DNA of 64,000 nucleotides from NCBI GenBank assembly GCA_013399695.1, contig VXAU01002298.1, positions 1,101,808 to 1,165,807 on the forward strand, in the 5' to 3' direction. Positions 49,665 through 60,293 of this stretch are shown here, piece by piece. Both the position numbers and the translations under genes were made by a program. The stretch's first letter is position 1, and each line of letters starts with the position of its first letter. The notes below the pieces were generated by a model. That model did no database searches. It saw only the letters and a list, made by a program, of their open reading frames with translations, and had not been told where the DNA came from. This stretch comes from Formicarius rufipectus (Eukaryota > Chordata > Aves > Passeriformes > Formicariidae).

Positions 49665-49738
49665 TCATAGAATGGTTTGGATTGGAATGGGCATTTGCAG
49701 ATCATCTAGTCCAGCCCTTCTGCAATGAGCAGGGACAA
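49665..49738 (-). mobile_element. CR1 LINE 3'-end fragment (minus sense)
   Basis: AATCATAGAATGGTTTGGAT, GATCATCTAGTCCAGCCCTT and CTGCAATGAGCAGGGACA form the reverse complement of a CR1 terminus. Its order relative to the preceding piece shows that two separate CR1 fragments abut here. Confidence 0.93.
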
Positions 49739-50767
49739 ATGCTGCTACTTGGAAGAACATTCCAGCAGTGAAGCTTTTAACAGGTCTCATGGGAGTTCCA
49801 GGTCTTATGATTGTTTATACTTTTTCCCACTGCCTCAGACCCTGAAATCCCAATTCCCAGGGCCAGAATGGGTCACCTTGATACTTACCATGGCCACCTT
49901 AGCACCACTTAGCACTGCTCATCATCGTGTCCATCGCAAATCCTTCCCTGACAACAGCCACGGACAAGGGATTGGCGTGGACCAGTCCAGCTTCTTCAAG
50001 AAAACACTGTAGCTGTCTGCGTACTCAGATACCCAGCGGCCACTGCAGGAAACATGGAGAAGGGGATAAGGAGGGGACCTCCATCCTCTGCTTTGTGCAC
50101 AAGGATAAGCAACTTGCTTCCTCTTCTGCAGGACTTCACAACCCAGCCTGGAGACTGCATAGAGCAAACAAAAACACGTGCAGTTTGCACAGGAGAGAGG
50201 AGGAACAGCCTGTCTCCACCAGGAAGGGCACAGATGCTGCGACACACATGGCTTGTCGTCGGGATCAATCTCCCACCTAGATCAACCATTACACAGTCTG
50301 CAACCCACATATAACTCCAGGATCACAGATCAAAATCTTCAGTGCAGAGATGAAATACATGTGTGTTAGGGGGAGGTGGGGGTCATGAGGCAGCAGGGAG
50401 GAATTGACTTTCAGGGAGAAATGAGAACTCAGGAGCCGTTCATGCCTGTTTGGTTCATAGTGTGCAGACGAGTCACGTTGCAAACAGCTCCTGCCCTGTT
50501 TGATTTGAGAGAGCCCTTTCCCAGGGGAAGCCTGGCCATGGAAATGATGAGACATGCCTCCTGCTTCAGCTCCACAGAGATCTCAGCATCTTCTTTGCAC
50601 AGGGATGCGAGTGTTCCAGCAGTTGTCTACCCACTTCTATCAACTCCACTGCTAAACTTTTCAAGAAAAGGCTCAGCAGGCTTTGAGAATGGTTTTGTCC
50701 CTGAGGATAAACTCCTTTGGGCTCATTTCATAGCATGAACATGGAGAAATACACTTGAGAAACACCT
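49739..50767. other. intergenic, nothing recognised
   Basis: About 1 kb between CR1 debris and the presumed 3' end of the minus-strand spliced gene. Frames here are short and overlapping, without protein character. Confidence 0.65.
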
Positions 50768-50773
50768 TTTAAT
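50768..50773 (-). terminator. candidate poly(A) signal ATTAAA
   Basis: The minus strand reads ATTAAA about 90 bp after the TAA of the spliced gene. This is the common variant signal at a plausible distance. Confidence 0.4.
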
Positions 50774-50861
50774 TCCAGCCAGATCCGAAACCTCCCTCCC
50801 CTACTCTTACCCTGCCTCCAGCTCCCACCAGCCACCCTCTCCTCCCCAGCCCACTCCTCCC

Positions 50862-50995
50862 TTACTGGTTGAAGCGACTCTCTGCAGGGAAAACGGGAGA
50901 AGGCCTCGTTGGCTCCGTGTATAATCCACTATGGACTGCTGTCAGGCGTGGGAAATGCACTTGGTAGGTACTTCTCCAGTCAGGTTCAGAGCAGT
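50862..50995 (-). CDS. small five-exon gene, coding exon 5 (C-terminus)
   Basis: After a TTTCACTAG acceptor, two bases complete the codon split with exon 4 (Asp), then 43 codons and TAA follow. The end reads WRSTYQVHFPRLTAVHSG through TEPTRPSPVFP to ESRFNQ. The composition (Tyr, Pro, Arg, Phe; few hydrophobic runs) suits a small soluble structural protein. The complete prediction is 185 residues in five exons with phases 0, 0, 1, 1. In mammals, from memory, the sperm microtubule-inner protein SPMIP9/TEX37 (about 180 residues) lies just past the 3' end of EIF2AK3 on the opposite strand, as here. I cannot confirm that this is its orthologue. Confidence 0.72.
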
Positions 50996-52110
50996 CTAGT
51001 GAAAGAGAGTCCAAATAATTTAAAGACTTTTTGGGGTCTCTGTCTCCTGTATTGGATGACCTGAGTGCTCCCCCTTCTGAGCTCCATCAGCTGTTTGTAC
51101 TTCTAGTGCTGCTGTCAGAGCTACCACAATGAAGGGATTAGGCAAGGAAAAATGCAAAAATTACTTCCCTGGTGTAGACAAGGTCCTTTAGATGAGATTG
51201 TTCAGCCCTTTATTTTCTATAGCCTTTTATGTGTGAGGGAAGCCACACAAGTCAGACCTGGAAATAGTATCTTGTGCCCTTCCTGTCTGGACATAGACTT
51301 GTCACCTGATATGTATTTTCCCCTACTGTCTAGATTTTCATTTTCATCATGCCATTAAGCAGGGATTAAAGAAGGGAAGAGATCCATGGTAGACTTAACC
51401 CCTAAATGAGGACCATCACATCTGTTATGCTATCGTCCCCAAAAATCCCTACAGGAGTTGGTTTGAAGGGGTGCTGTCTCCTATCCAGCTCTCCAGAGGT
51501 GTCTCATCTGTATGTTAACAGCTTGATGTGTGCCCTGATTGAGCAGATCTGCCTGTGAATAGACCTCTTACCAAGTCTCACTGTCACAACAAAGCAGGAA
51601 GGACACACAAAGCAGAGTCACCCACTGCAGACCTTTCAGATTTTCTGTGTATTTTTAAGATGACACATTCCTAAAATGAGTCTTAAGTAGAGTATTTTTC
51701 TTGTTTTCACTGAGGCTGAGGTTACAGGTATCTCACACATGCATGACCATGTCAGGCTGTTAATGCCACCTGGGTGGTTGCAGCAGCAGTTCCTGTGCTG
51801 TGACATTATTTCCAGAGACACCACATTTGAGCAGGGCTGTGCTCCAATGGGGTGCCCCATATGGCAACTGGGATGAAAGAAGAATCATTTACAAGACTCC
51901 AACCTCTTCTAGAAGATAACTGTTTTTCTCTGCCCCACTTCTCCCCACTGATGGGCAGGTGGTTATGGAGGCTCTGTGGTCCCTTCCTGTGCCAATCACC
52001 TTCCCTTCACCTTCCTCAGTCTCTTCTCACATTAAATTAAAAAAACCAAAGCCAGGCTGAAGGGCACTAGCCATTCACATGGGGCAGCTGCCAGAACCCC
52101 ATCCACTGAC
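50996..52110 (-). other. intron 4 of the small five-exon gene
   Basis: A 1.1-kb intron between donor GAAG|GTCAGT and acceptor CACTAG. Nothing else is recognised in it. Confidence 0.65.
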
Positions 52111-52248
52111 CTTCCATCAAAACAGACGAGCCCAGGACCTTGTTTTTGTATTGTTCAGCACTGTTCAGCCTTTCCCGGTACAAACCCCGGGTGAATTCCA
52201 CGTAGGTGACCAAGCCTGGGTACAGTTTCTCCCTGTGCATCAACGTCC
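52111..52248 (-). CDS. small five-exon gene, coding exon 4
   Basis: A 138-bp exon, phase 1 in and out, bounded by a TGTCTCAG acceptor and a GAAG|GTCAGT donor. It encodes TLMHREKLYPG, VTYVEFTRGLYRERL and a Lys/Gln-rich NSAEQYKNKVLG segment ending in VLME. Only one frame is open across it, and that frame agrees with both neighbours. The spaced aromatic residues (YPG, YVEF, LY) resemble the repeated short motifs of axonemal microtubule-associated proteins, but no named domain is seen. Confidence 0.78.
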
Positions 52249-53673
52249 CTGAGACATGGGAGGAGAAGAGGGTCCATTAGTCACGAATCACCACTAATTA
52301 CTCACCCAAATCCTGCCCTGGAGTGGGAGCAAGTAAACAACCACAGCAGGTTGGAGTCTCAGCTGGCATAAATGAGGGAAGACTCAATCACTTTAGCAGA
52401 TCCTTGCTGAGGTGCATCAATTTTGTGTTGATCTGGTTCATGACACAGATAGGGGAAGGATTTATGTTGAAGCAAAGCAAGTGGAAGAAGCCATGCTCTC
52501 TCCACATTGCTCTGGAGTGCTAAAAGGAGAGACCTTCTGCAGGAGGTCCATGTATGACGGGGAAAGACTTTGTGGGAAATGCTGCACTGCTGGGATACAC
52601 AGGGGCAGAGCAGGAAGGGAAAAGCCCACAGGAGTTTTGCCATTAGCACAGGACAGTGTCGGATGGACTTGGCAAGGAGGTGCTCAAAGCTCTCAGATGT
52701 TAAGTGGAGTCTAAATGGACTGTCCAGATGGACAACTCACTGTCCATACAGCGACATGTCCATCTGAGCTGCTCGTTCAGAATCTCCGTCTAGTGAGTGG
52801 AGAGAGAGAAAGCCTGCTGGGGCTTACTTCAACTTATCTTCAGGGTGGCATTTAAGCTACAGGAGATGGCTCTGTCTTCACTCCCCACCTCATGAAAGGA
52901 TCCAGACACAGATATGCCACACTGGGAGAGGTCAGCTAAAGGAACAGAGATGAGGACCCCAAACATATCTCCTGTTTGCTTCTGGAGCATTGCTGAGTAA
53001 TGCTGCCCTCTTCCCTCTCAAGCAGCAGCTCAGAGGAAAATCTCCCCTGTTTCAGAATGGTTGAACATGGAAGAATGATGCTTAGTGACCTCTCATTTTG
53101 TTTTCCTGGCTTCTATCAGCATTTTAATCCATGCAAGCAAGCTGTTAAATGGTGTGGCTGAGGGCTGGCTACCAGCCCCTTTGCTGCATTTGTTGTCTGA
53201 CAGGTATCCCTAACAGAAGGGGATTGAACCACCCAAATCCCACATCTCAACCACAGAGGCCTTTTGCCTCCCTGCACTTGTGTTCATGACCTGCAACATG
53301 GGGTTAACTGCATCTTCCTCTATCTCAGCAGAGCTGTGAAGATAAAACCCCTAATGAGACTCTGCCTTGCTAGCAGGGGCTCTTCATGCACTGAGTTGTT
53401 TCTAAGATGCCCAGCTCAACACATCTGTGCTGGGAGGTGGCCTGGATGCTTCATGTTCCTGGTGACAGAGTGCTGTGCCCATGCTGCTAATACTTGCCAG
53501 GCTTAGCCCAGCACAAACACACTGTCAAGATGCATCCATCCATCCATCCGTGTGCAGCCAGCACAGACCATGGGCTTGGGGGCCTGGCAGAGGCTCAGGC
53601 AGACAGACCCTTGGGTGGTTGGATGTGGCCAGTCAGCTGATTGTGAGCAGCTGGTGCCAGCACTGGGGTTTAC
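52249..53673 (-). other. intron 3 of the small five-exon gene
   Basis: A 1.4-kb intron, donor CAGAAG|GTAAAC and acceptor TGTCTCAG on the minus strand. A short (ATCC)n patch near 53,535-53,552 is the only repeat noted. Confidence 0.65.
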
Positions 53674-53854
53674 CTTCTGTTTCAGCTGTCTGAGTAAGAG
53701 GTGGGAGATCCTGGCAACAACGCAACCCTTCCAGCGGCTCGGCGAGAATCTCCAATTTCCCTGCCCGGCCCAGTGTTGGTTCGATGGGAGGCTCAGACTT
53801 TGGTAGGTAGCACCTTGGTACGTAGCCATCTGAAGTAGGATGGAATGAGGTTAT
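53674..53854 (-). CDS. small five-exon gene, coding exon 3
   Basis: The 181-bp exon enters in phase 0 after a CTTTTTCCTGCAG acceptor and leaves in phase 1 at CAGAAG|GTAAAC. It encodes ITSFHPTSDGYVPRCYLPK, then EPPIEPTLGRAGKLEIL and a segment ending TQTAETE. An alternative acceptor (TACTTCAG, 20 bp downstream) exists but would need a different entering phase. The DGY-aromatic/Pro phrase is the only part that faintly recalls SPMIP9/TEX37. Confidence 0.78.
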
Positions 53855-53935
53855 CTGCAGGAAAAAGGTCTCATGTGAATGGAAAGGCAGCAACTGGGAA
53901 GAGAAGTTGCTAAAGCATCATCAGACACGACTCAC

Positions 53936-54067
53936 CACCAGTGCACAGCAAAGGTGGGGCTTTGGTGGGGTCGGTACCTCTGAGGGTACAGCAGCCACAG
54001 TGCCATTGAAAGTGTGGCCGAGGTAAGCAGCAGACGGGAGGGAGGGAGAGAGGGAGCCCTGGGACAT
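53936..54067 (-). other. possible alternative first coding exon
   Basis: A 44-codon frame starts at an ATG (54,065-54,067), reads MSQGSLSPSLPSAAYLGHTF onward, and ends exactly in phase 0 at GGTG|GTGAGT, a strong donor. It would join in frame to coding exon 3. A CAG acceptor two bases before the ATG makes it usable as an internal exon only as a 5' non-coding/start exon, because entering in phase 0 meets TGA. This is phase compatibility only; there is no transcript evidence. Confidence 0.3.
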
Positions 54068-54929
54068 CACTGCCAGGTGGGAGAGGGTTTACGTTAGTGA
54101 AAGGCTAAAGGGGTTGCAGGTGTGGCTGATCTGGATGGACTGCTGCCTCCAGCCTCTCCAGCTGCACACTGAGTCTCCAGATGCTTCTTTCAAGGGGCTC
54201 AGAAAGGGACTCCTCCATTGTGAGCTCTGCCAGGTTGCTGGAGCCAGCAAGGGGCACCTTCACAGGTGGTTGTTGGGTCTCCATGGGTTTTATTCTGTTG
54301 TTTTAAGTCTCCACGGGTTTATGCCTGTGCACCAAACTCCAAGCTCTTCGGGGCTCTCCCAAGGGCAGTTTGTCCTTCACTGTTGCTGACAGTAAGGCAG
54401 GTGAAGGCTGCAGAGCTACAGGAACTACCTGTACCTGGGGGTTTCCCCACTAAGGATGATCAGAGCTCCTCATGGGACACCTCCAGAGGGATAGGAGCCT
54501 CCAGGGACCCACAGTGGGGATGGTTCACCAGCCAGTGCTTTCTTCCTTAACCTAAGGAGTTCCCCACCTTTCCCTTGGGAGCAGGTTACTGCCCAAAATT
54601 TCACAGATAAAAACATTACAGTTGTTTTATCCTCATAAAAAAAGAACAAATTCTATCAGGGCCAAGAGGGAAACCTGGGCCTCCTGAGTACCTCATCATC
54701 ATGCTACCCAGTGGGAGAGCTTTCCTCAAGCAGGTCTTGGGAACTAATAAGGAGGCAAAGACAGCTGCAACCCAAGAGAATCAGACATATCTCAGTTCCC
54801 TCCCTTCTTATCTCCCAAACTACACCAGGACCTCCGCAACAAGCATACAGCCTTCCGAAAATAAAATTAAGGGGGAAAAAAAAAAAACAAACAGAAGGCT
54901 TGGAAACCGTGCTCCAGCAGGCAGGGGTT

Positions 54930-55430
54930 AAACCCTGCCGCCCCAGCCAGGATCTGGGCTCGTGGAAGTGGAGCAGCCTCGGAAGGCTGGGGCTGCCCGG
55001 GAAGCCCTCGCCAGCCCGGAGAACAGCGGGAGCCCCGCGCAGGAGCGCTAATGAAGGCTGCTGGCAGCGGGAGCGCTCCCCGGGGCAGGAGGAGGGGAGA
55101 GGGAGGAGAGGGGAAGAGAGGTGAGGGCTCCCCAGGCTGCTGCCCAGGCGAGGATGGCAACGGTGGCCGCAGACAGCCCTTCTGCCCCGGCGGGCACCTT
55201 TCACACAATGATTTCTCTGTTGTTGTCCCCCCCTTTTCCTCCCCAGCCTCAACTTTTTTTTCTCTTTTTTCCCTCTCTCGTGAACATACGAGCCCGAAGC
55301 ACTTCAGCAGCCGAGCATGCCCCCCACCACTTCTCCGCAGTGGCCCTGTGCAAACCGCAGCTGTCCCCACCGCGCTGCCACAAGCAATTAAGCCAGGGCA
55401 GGCGGAGCGAGGCAAATCAGATTAAATAGC
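54930..55430. promoter_or_regulatory. CpG island inside intron 2
   Basis: GC- and CpG-dense sequence such as GGAGCCCCGCGCAGGAGCGC near 55,030 and TGCCCCGGCGGGCACC near 55,183 contrasts sharply with its flanks. No forkhead or other transcription-factor coding is visible in either strand. It may be an internal promoter, or the first exon of an unidentified transcript. Confidence 0.5.
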
Positions 55431-55464
55431 TCAGGGGGTCGCTCGCACTGCAAGGAGATTAGGA

Positions 55465-55517
55465 AAAAAAAAAAACAAAAAAAACCAAAAAAACAAAAAA
55501 AAACAACCAAAAAAACC
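55465..55517. repeat. A-rich low-complexity tract
   Basis: Runs of A interrupted by single or paired C (AAAAAAACC units) form about 50 bp next to the CpG island. Confidence 0.9.
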
Positions 55518-55990
55518 CTCTGCTTCCCCCGCAGAAGTCTTCTCAAGCCCACGTCAGGGCAAGGAGCCATCTCCATCCCAAGTGCAATCCCCCTCCTCAA
55601 GGCGGTACTGGGATGGGTCTAATCCTGACGCACTCCATCAGCCCCACGGGGAGCAAGAGGAGTCCAAGGCTCAGGCAGTGGTTCAGCAAGCAGTCGTTAG
55701 TGCCCTGACTTAATGAGTGTAATTAGCATCACTCCCCACAAGCAGCTTTACTGGAGGGTGCAAGGGGGATTTCCCACAGAAGGGATGGGGGCACAAGCCA
55801 AGGGCGTTTGGGCGTGATGGGACCTGCTGGTGGGACACAGCAATGGGGACCAAAGCAGACTTTGCCAGTGAAGGCAGCACCTGTGCCTGCTGCCCTCTTG
55901 GCACCATTCCAGTCCCCAGCTGTCCTGTAGCCATGAGAGGGGAGCCAACAGCATGGGCCAAAGAGCCAAGCCGGGAAAACACCACAGTAC

Positions 55991-56083
55991 CTGTTCATTC
56001 TCCTGGTTGGTTGTCTGGTAGGTGATGGGCCAGCAAAAGTCCTTCTGGTACATAGTCTTGTACCTGTCCAGTGCTGGAGGCAG
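55991..56083 (-). CDS. small five-exon gene, coding exon 2
   Basis: A 93-bp exon, phase 0 in and out, after a TCTCATTTTTAG acceptor and before GAACAG|GTACTG. It encodes LPPALDRYKTMYQKDFCW, PITYQTTNQ and ENEQ. Of the three frames, phase 1 meets a TGA, and only phase 0 agrees with both neighbouring exons. If the 60.25-kb start exon is wrong, translation could begin at the internal Met of TMYQKDF. Confidence 0.75.
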
Positions 56084-59000
56084 CTAAAAATGAGAGAAGG
56101 GAAACACTAAGCCTGGGGGGAAACCTTCAAAAGCAGTGATACAACCCAAAATGCTCCCTCCTAGCTCAGGAGAGAAGAAGTTGCTCTCCTGGGCACAGTC
56201 TCTGTCCCATGGGCCACCTGGTGCCAGCCCAACCGAGGCAACTCCTTGCTCAGTTAAGCCCCAAGTAGGGTGTCCAGGAAGGTCCTATTGTCTTTTGGCA
56301 ATGGTTTCTGGGGCTCTTCCTGTCCCAGGCAGACCCTTGCAACAAACACTTTCCTCCTGCCTCTCTCAAGCCTCGTCTGACCGCCTGGATGTCCCCAGGC
56401 AGAGCAGTAATATAAGGCTGCCAAAATACTTTGATCAGCTGCTGAGGTCCTGTGTCACTCAGGTTAAATCAGCACAGGCTTCCATCCTCTATCTCAGTAA
56501 TATTTCCTGTGTGCTTATCACATATTTAAAGTGCTGGCAGTTGTCAATACTCATCCTGCAAAGTGATTGGAGAAACTATGGAGGAATATTCTGCCAGGGA
56601 ATATAAAGTCAGTGACACCTTCCTCAGCACTGAAAATCCTTGCAGTGCAAACTTCTGGAGGTTGGGAGAGGATTTTAGGGAGAATGCACTGTCTGTGTCT
56701 TCTCCCTCAGCATGGACCAGGAGCACTGCTGGAGCCAGGAAAGCTGGTGAGATGAGCCTTCAGGCAGGCCCCAGAGCTGTTTTCGTGCTAAAGCTTTAAA
56801 TGTGATAACTTGTCAGTGCCTGGCAAGGGCTGGGGAAGATGAGCTCTAATTGAAGGTGTTACTGTGATCTCCACTGCTGCACAGACATGTCCACCACTCA
56901 GGGGTGGCTTGGCCAGCCAAGGCAGGGTCTGCATTCTCATGTCTATGTGATTAACAGGAACCCCTACAAAATCTGCACAGGCACAGAGCACCTTAGGCAG
57001 GGCTTCCTGTGCCCTGCCAATAGTCACCCACTTTGGGCAGGTATATATTTTATGTTCTCAGTCCTTTTTTTTCTAACATTTCACTCTCTTCCTCCCTTGG
57101 GCCTCCCAAACCAGTGTCTGCCTTTGCCAAGACCCAGAATCCCATAGTCACCAGTTCCTATTTTCTTCCCAGACCCACAGAGCCAGCAAACCCATTAGTC
57201 AACACCAGTGAGGATGAGAGTCCTGTGCATACTTCACCTTCCAGCGCCTTGTGTTTTTCATTATGTCCATGGTGAACCAGGAATCTGGACCGGGACAGTC
57301 GCTCAGTTAAAAACCAGCAAACCAGATCCTCTCCTCCATCCCACCTTGAAGGATAGGGAACCCAGAGATCCAAAGCTGGCTACTGACAGGAGGAAGGGGA
57401 TTCAGCTGGGGCTGTAAGACCCCTGTGCACCTCAAATTGGCTGAGTATGATTCATCCAACTTCAGCAAAGCAAAATATACCCAACCAGGACGTATGGAGA
57501 TGGACACCTCAGGGGATGCAGCCTGTTGGAATCCAGAAGGGATGAGATGGAGGCATCCCACCACCAGCAGCCCCAGAACCACCCAGAGGGTGAAAAAATG
57601 TGACCTCCTGGGACAGGGTGTGTCTGGCTGGTGATGGCCTCCACCAATGCCACTGTGGCCACGGTGTTTCCAGGGTGAAGGGAAAACTCTGTCCCATTGT
57701 GACACAACTGTAATCCAGAACCCTGGAGGCCCTTGAGGGGGGAGGGGGAGCCCTGAGTGTTGGGGATTGTTTCTTGGAGAAGGCACCCAATAGTACTAAT
57801 AGGGAGCTGTTACCCACTCCTTCAGCTGCATCCAGCCATGATGGGAACATGTGGCCAGGAGAGGGACAAAGCCTGCCCCTCATGACCTCTTGAAGCACCC
57901 CCAGCTCCTGTTAAAGATGGGAGCAAAAGATGGGGAAATCGGGGAGAAAACAACATATTTTCTGGGTGTGTTGAGAAAAAAAAACCTGCATCTTTGTTTC
58001 CCTGCATGGAAGGATAGGAATGCTGCAGACAAAAGGCAGGCAGAGGACTCCACTTGGACTAGGAGGGTGGCTGAGTGCACCTGAACTGTCCCATTCAGAT
58101 GTTGCTGCTCTCTTCCTCTGATGAGCTGCAACATGAGACAGCTGGGGATGCTCAGACTGAGTCTTCTATCTCACAGACAGACAGAAATCCAGATCCACAG
58201 GGCAGCATTTACTCATTAAAAAATGTCAAGCCTTGACCAGGTTTGGATGCATTTCATCAAAGGACTAATCACTCCTGTCCCCAGGGAACATCTCCCTCTG
58301 AGCTGATCTTTCCTGGCTTCCTAGCTCATTTAGCCCAATTCATGTAACCAGTGTAGGCACATAGTTGGGGCTGAAATAAACTGCTTTCTCAGAAAGCCTG
58401 GGTTTGAGCTGAGTCTCATCCAGGACTCCAATATCTGTAGCTACACATAAATGGATATTGGTTCGGAAATGAGATCTTCTGCCACTAGAGTGAGGCAAAT
58501 AATAGAAAATGCTGTTGATGAGCCAGAAAGATGAGATCTCAGCTCCAGTATCCTCCACAGAGGAGAGCTGGTCACAGACCAGTGTTCACAGGCACTGTTG
58601 GAATGAGCCGAATGCCAAGAGTTATTTCTCTTTGCACACTGTTAGGCACCAGAACGCAGCTGGAGCCCAAGGATGCTAATGCTCTGGCAATGGTGGTGTG
58701 CTGTAAACAGCTCAGCGCTGGCATTAGAAAGGAGGAGAAGCCCTTTGTACCCACTGTATTTTATGCAAATTAATATTAGAATAAATGATACAAGAAGGAA
58801 AGAAGTTATTTCCAGAAATGTGAAACTCTCATGTTCTCCTGTGCTTATATTAAAGGGATTACACTCCATTTCCTTCTTAATACAGCTAATGCTCTATGGG
58901 AAGCCCTCAGGCCAGGGATTAAAGCACTTATTCAATTAATTAGGAATAAACTTCTGCCTTAAAGTCAAACACACAAATATCAGTAAGCCCTTGAGAGTAT

Positions 59001-60250
59001 CTTCCTCCCAGGGCAGGGAAAATGGATCCTGTTTCTGGTGTAAATGAAACCAAATCTACACTCTAGAATTATCAGGAATACTATAAATTAAGAAGAATTA
59101 CTTTTAAAATATCATTATTCTGTAATGCAACATGGCAAAGGAGGGACAGTCCCATCATCCTGAACTCAGCATGGGAACCCCCATCAGTTACAGGGGGAGC
59201 AGAATCAGGTCCTGCAAGGCTAATACAAATGAGAAACAATTTTGGGAGGTAACATTGGTAACCAGCTTCATGCTGCAGGCACGGCAGTGTTGGGACTTAT
59301 TTGAAGTTAGGGGTGAAATCCTGGCCCTGTTAAACACACAAAAAAAGGAAAATGCTTATTCAGTAGGATCCAAATTTCACCTAAGGTGTCTGATTCATTA
59401 CTGAGATAGGAGACAATTTCCGAAACCTGGCTCCAAATCCTAATCTTCCTTGATGATAGCTTGATCCTTCCATCTTCTCGCAGGCACAGCTCACATGAAA
59501 TTAAAAGGCATTTTGCCAGAATAGTTTATGCAGGAGCAGCCCACTATCGCTGTTCAGTTTCCCATTTCTTTTCCCCAAATATCAAAAGATGGGGCTGATA
59601 ATTGCCAACATAATCCCAATTAGAACTGGATAAGAACCAAACTCCCAGCTCTCATCTTCCTCTGCCTTCAAGAGAACTTATCTGCCTCCTCATTGTTAAT
59701 GCAGACATGGAGAAAAAGTAAACCAGGCACATGTGTTTTAAAAGAAGTTTTTATATGTATGGACTATCTAAAACTTCCCTCACAGTTGCCTGTGGGCTGC
59801 AGTGCCATTATCTCTCCTGTGATACCAATTCTCTGCAATGGTCACACTTTTCTTTTGAGTCCCCTGATACAAAGAATCACAGCTGAAGGATGCTCTTCAA
59901 CATCAAATCCCTCTCCTAGCATCCCCACAGCACTCAGCACAGTCTGCTCATGGGAGACATCCAGCTGGAGTGAATGGAAATACTGTGTTTGCTTCACACA
60001 ATCTGGAATTGCCCCTTCCCTGCACCATTATCCAGTGCATGATCATTCAAACTCTGCTGGGCTACACAAAGCAGCATCAGGCACTTCAGTGTCACCTTGC
60101 ATCTCAGCTATGGGGTTGCTTTGTCAGAATTTTTTTGACCAGGTGGCTTTTCCTGTACCTTTCCCTAGCTCCCCCTTCCCTCACATAATTATTTTCTGTG
60201 TATTTTTCTAAAGCTTCACTGCCCTGTGAGCATCATTGAGGGGGGCTCAC
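56084..60250 (-). other. intron 1 of the small five-exon gene
   Basis: A 4.2-kb intron if the start exon at 60.25 kb is right; donor GGTGCG|GTGAGC and acceptor TTTTTAG. Open frames up to about 159 codons (57.3-57.9 kb) lack splice support or recognisable protein features. No repeat family was recognised. Confidence 0.5.
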
Positions 60251-60293
60251 CGCACCCTGCATGGCTGCTCTCCATGTAGCTGTCTGAACATCT
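60251..60293 (-). CDS. small five-exon gene, proposed start exon
   Basis: A 43-bp segment follows a TTCTGTTTCAG acceptor and ends at GTGCG|GTGAGC. The ATG at 60,260-60,262 has a good context (GCAGCCATGC) and gives M-Q-G-A, ending in phase 0 as exon 2 requires. Two earlier ATGs in the same exon are out of phase with exon 2, which weakens this start. The acceptor implies a further non-coding exon upstream. Coding part is 60,251-60,262. Confidence 0.45.

Larger units (their letters stand above)
53855..55990 (-). other. intron 2 of the small five-exon gene, with CpG island
   Basis: A 2.1-kb intron, donor GAACAG|GTACTG and acceptor CCTGCAG. It contains a CpG-rich segment at 54.93-55.43 kb, an A-rich tract at 55,465-55,517 and a possible alternative first exon at 53,936-54,067. 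Confidence 0.65.

Noticed and set aside
54704..55415. Two minus-strand 182-codon frames in the CpG island
   Set aside because: I checked for a forkhead domain because FOXI3 neighbours EIF2AK3 in mammals; none is present, and the frames look compositional.
57307..57898. Minus-strand frames of 159 and 129 codons in intron 1 of the small gene
   Set aside because: Overlapping frames of Pro/Ser/Trp-rich composition without acceptor and donor pairs in a compatible phase.
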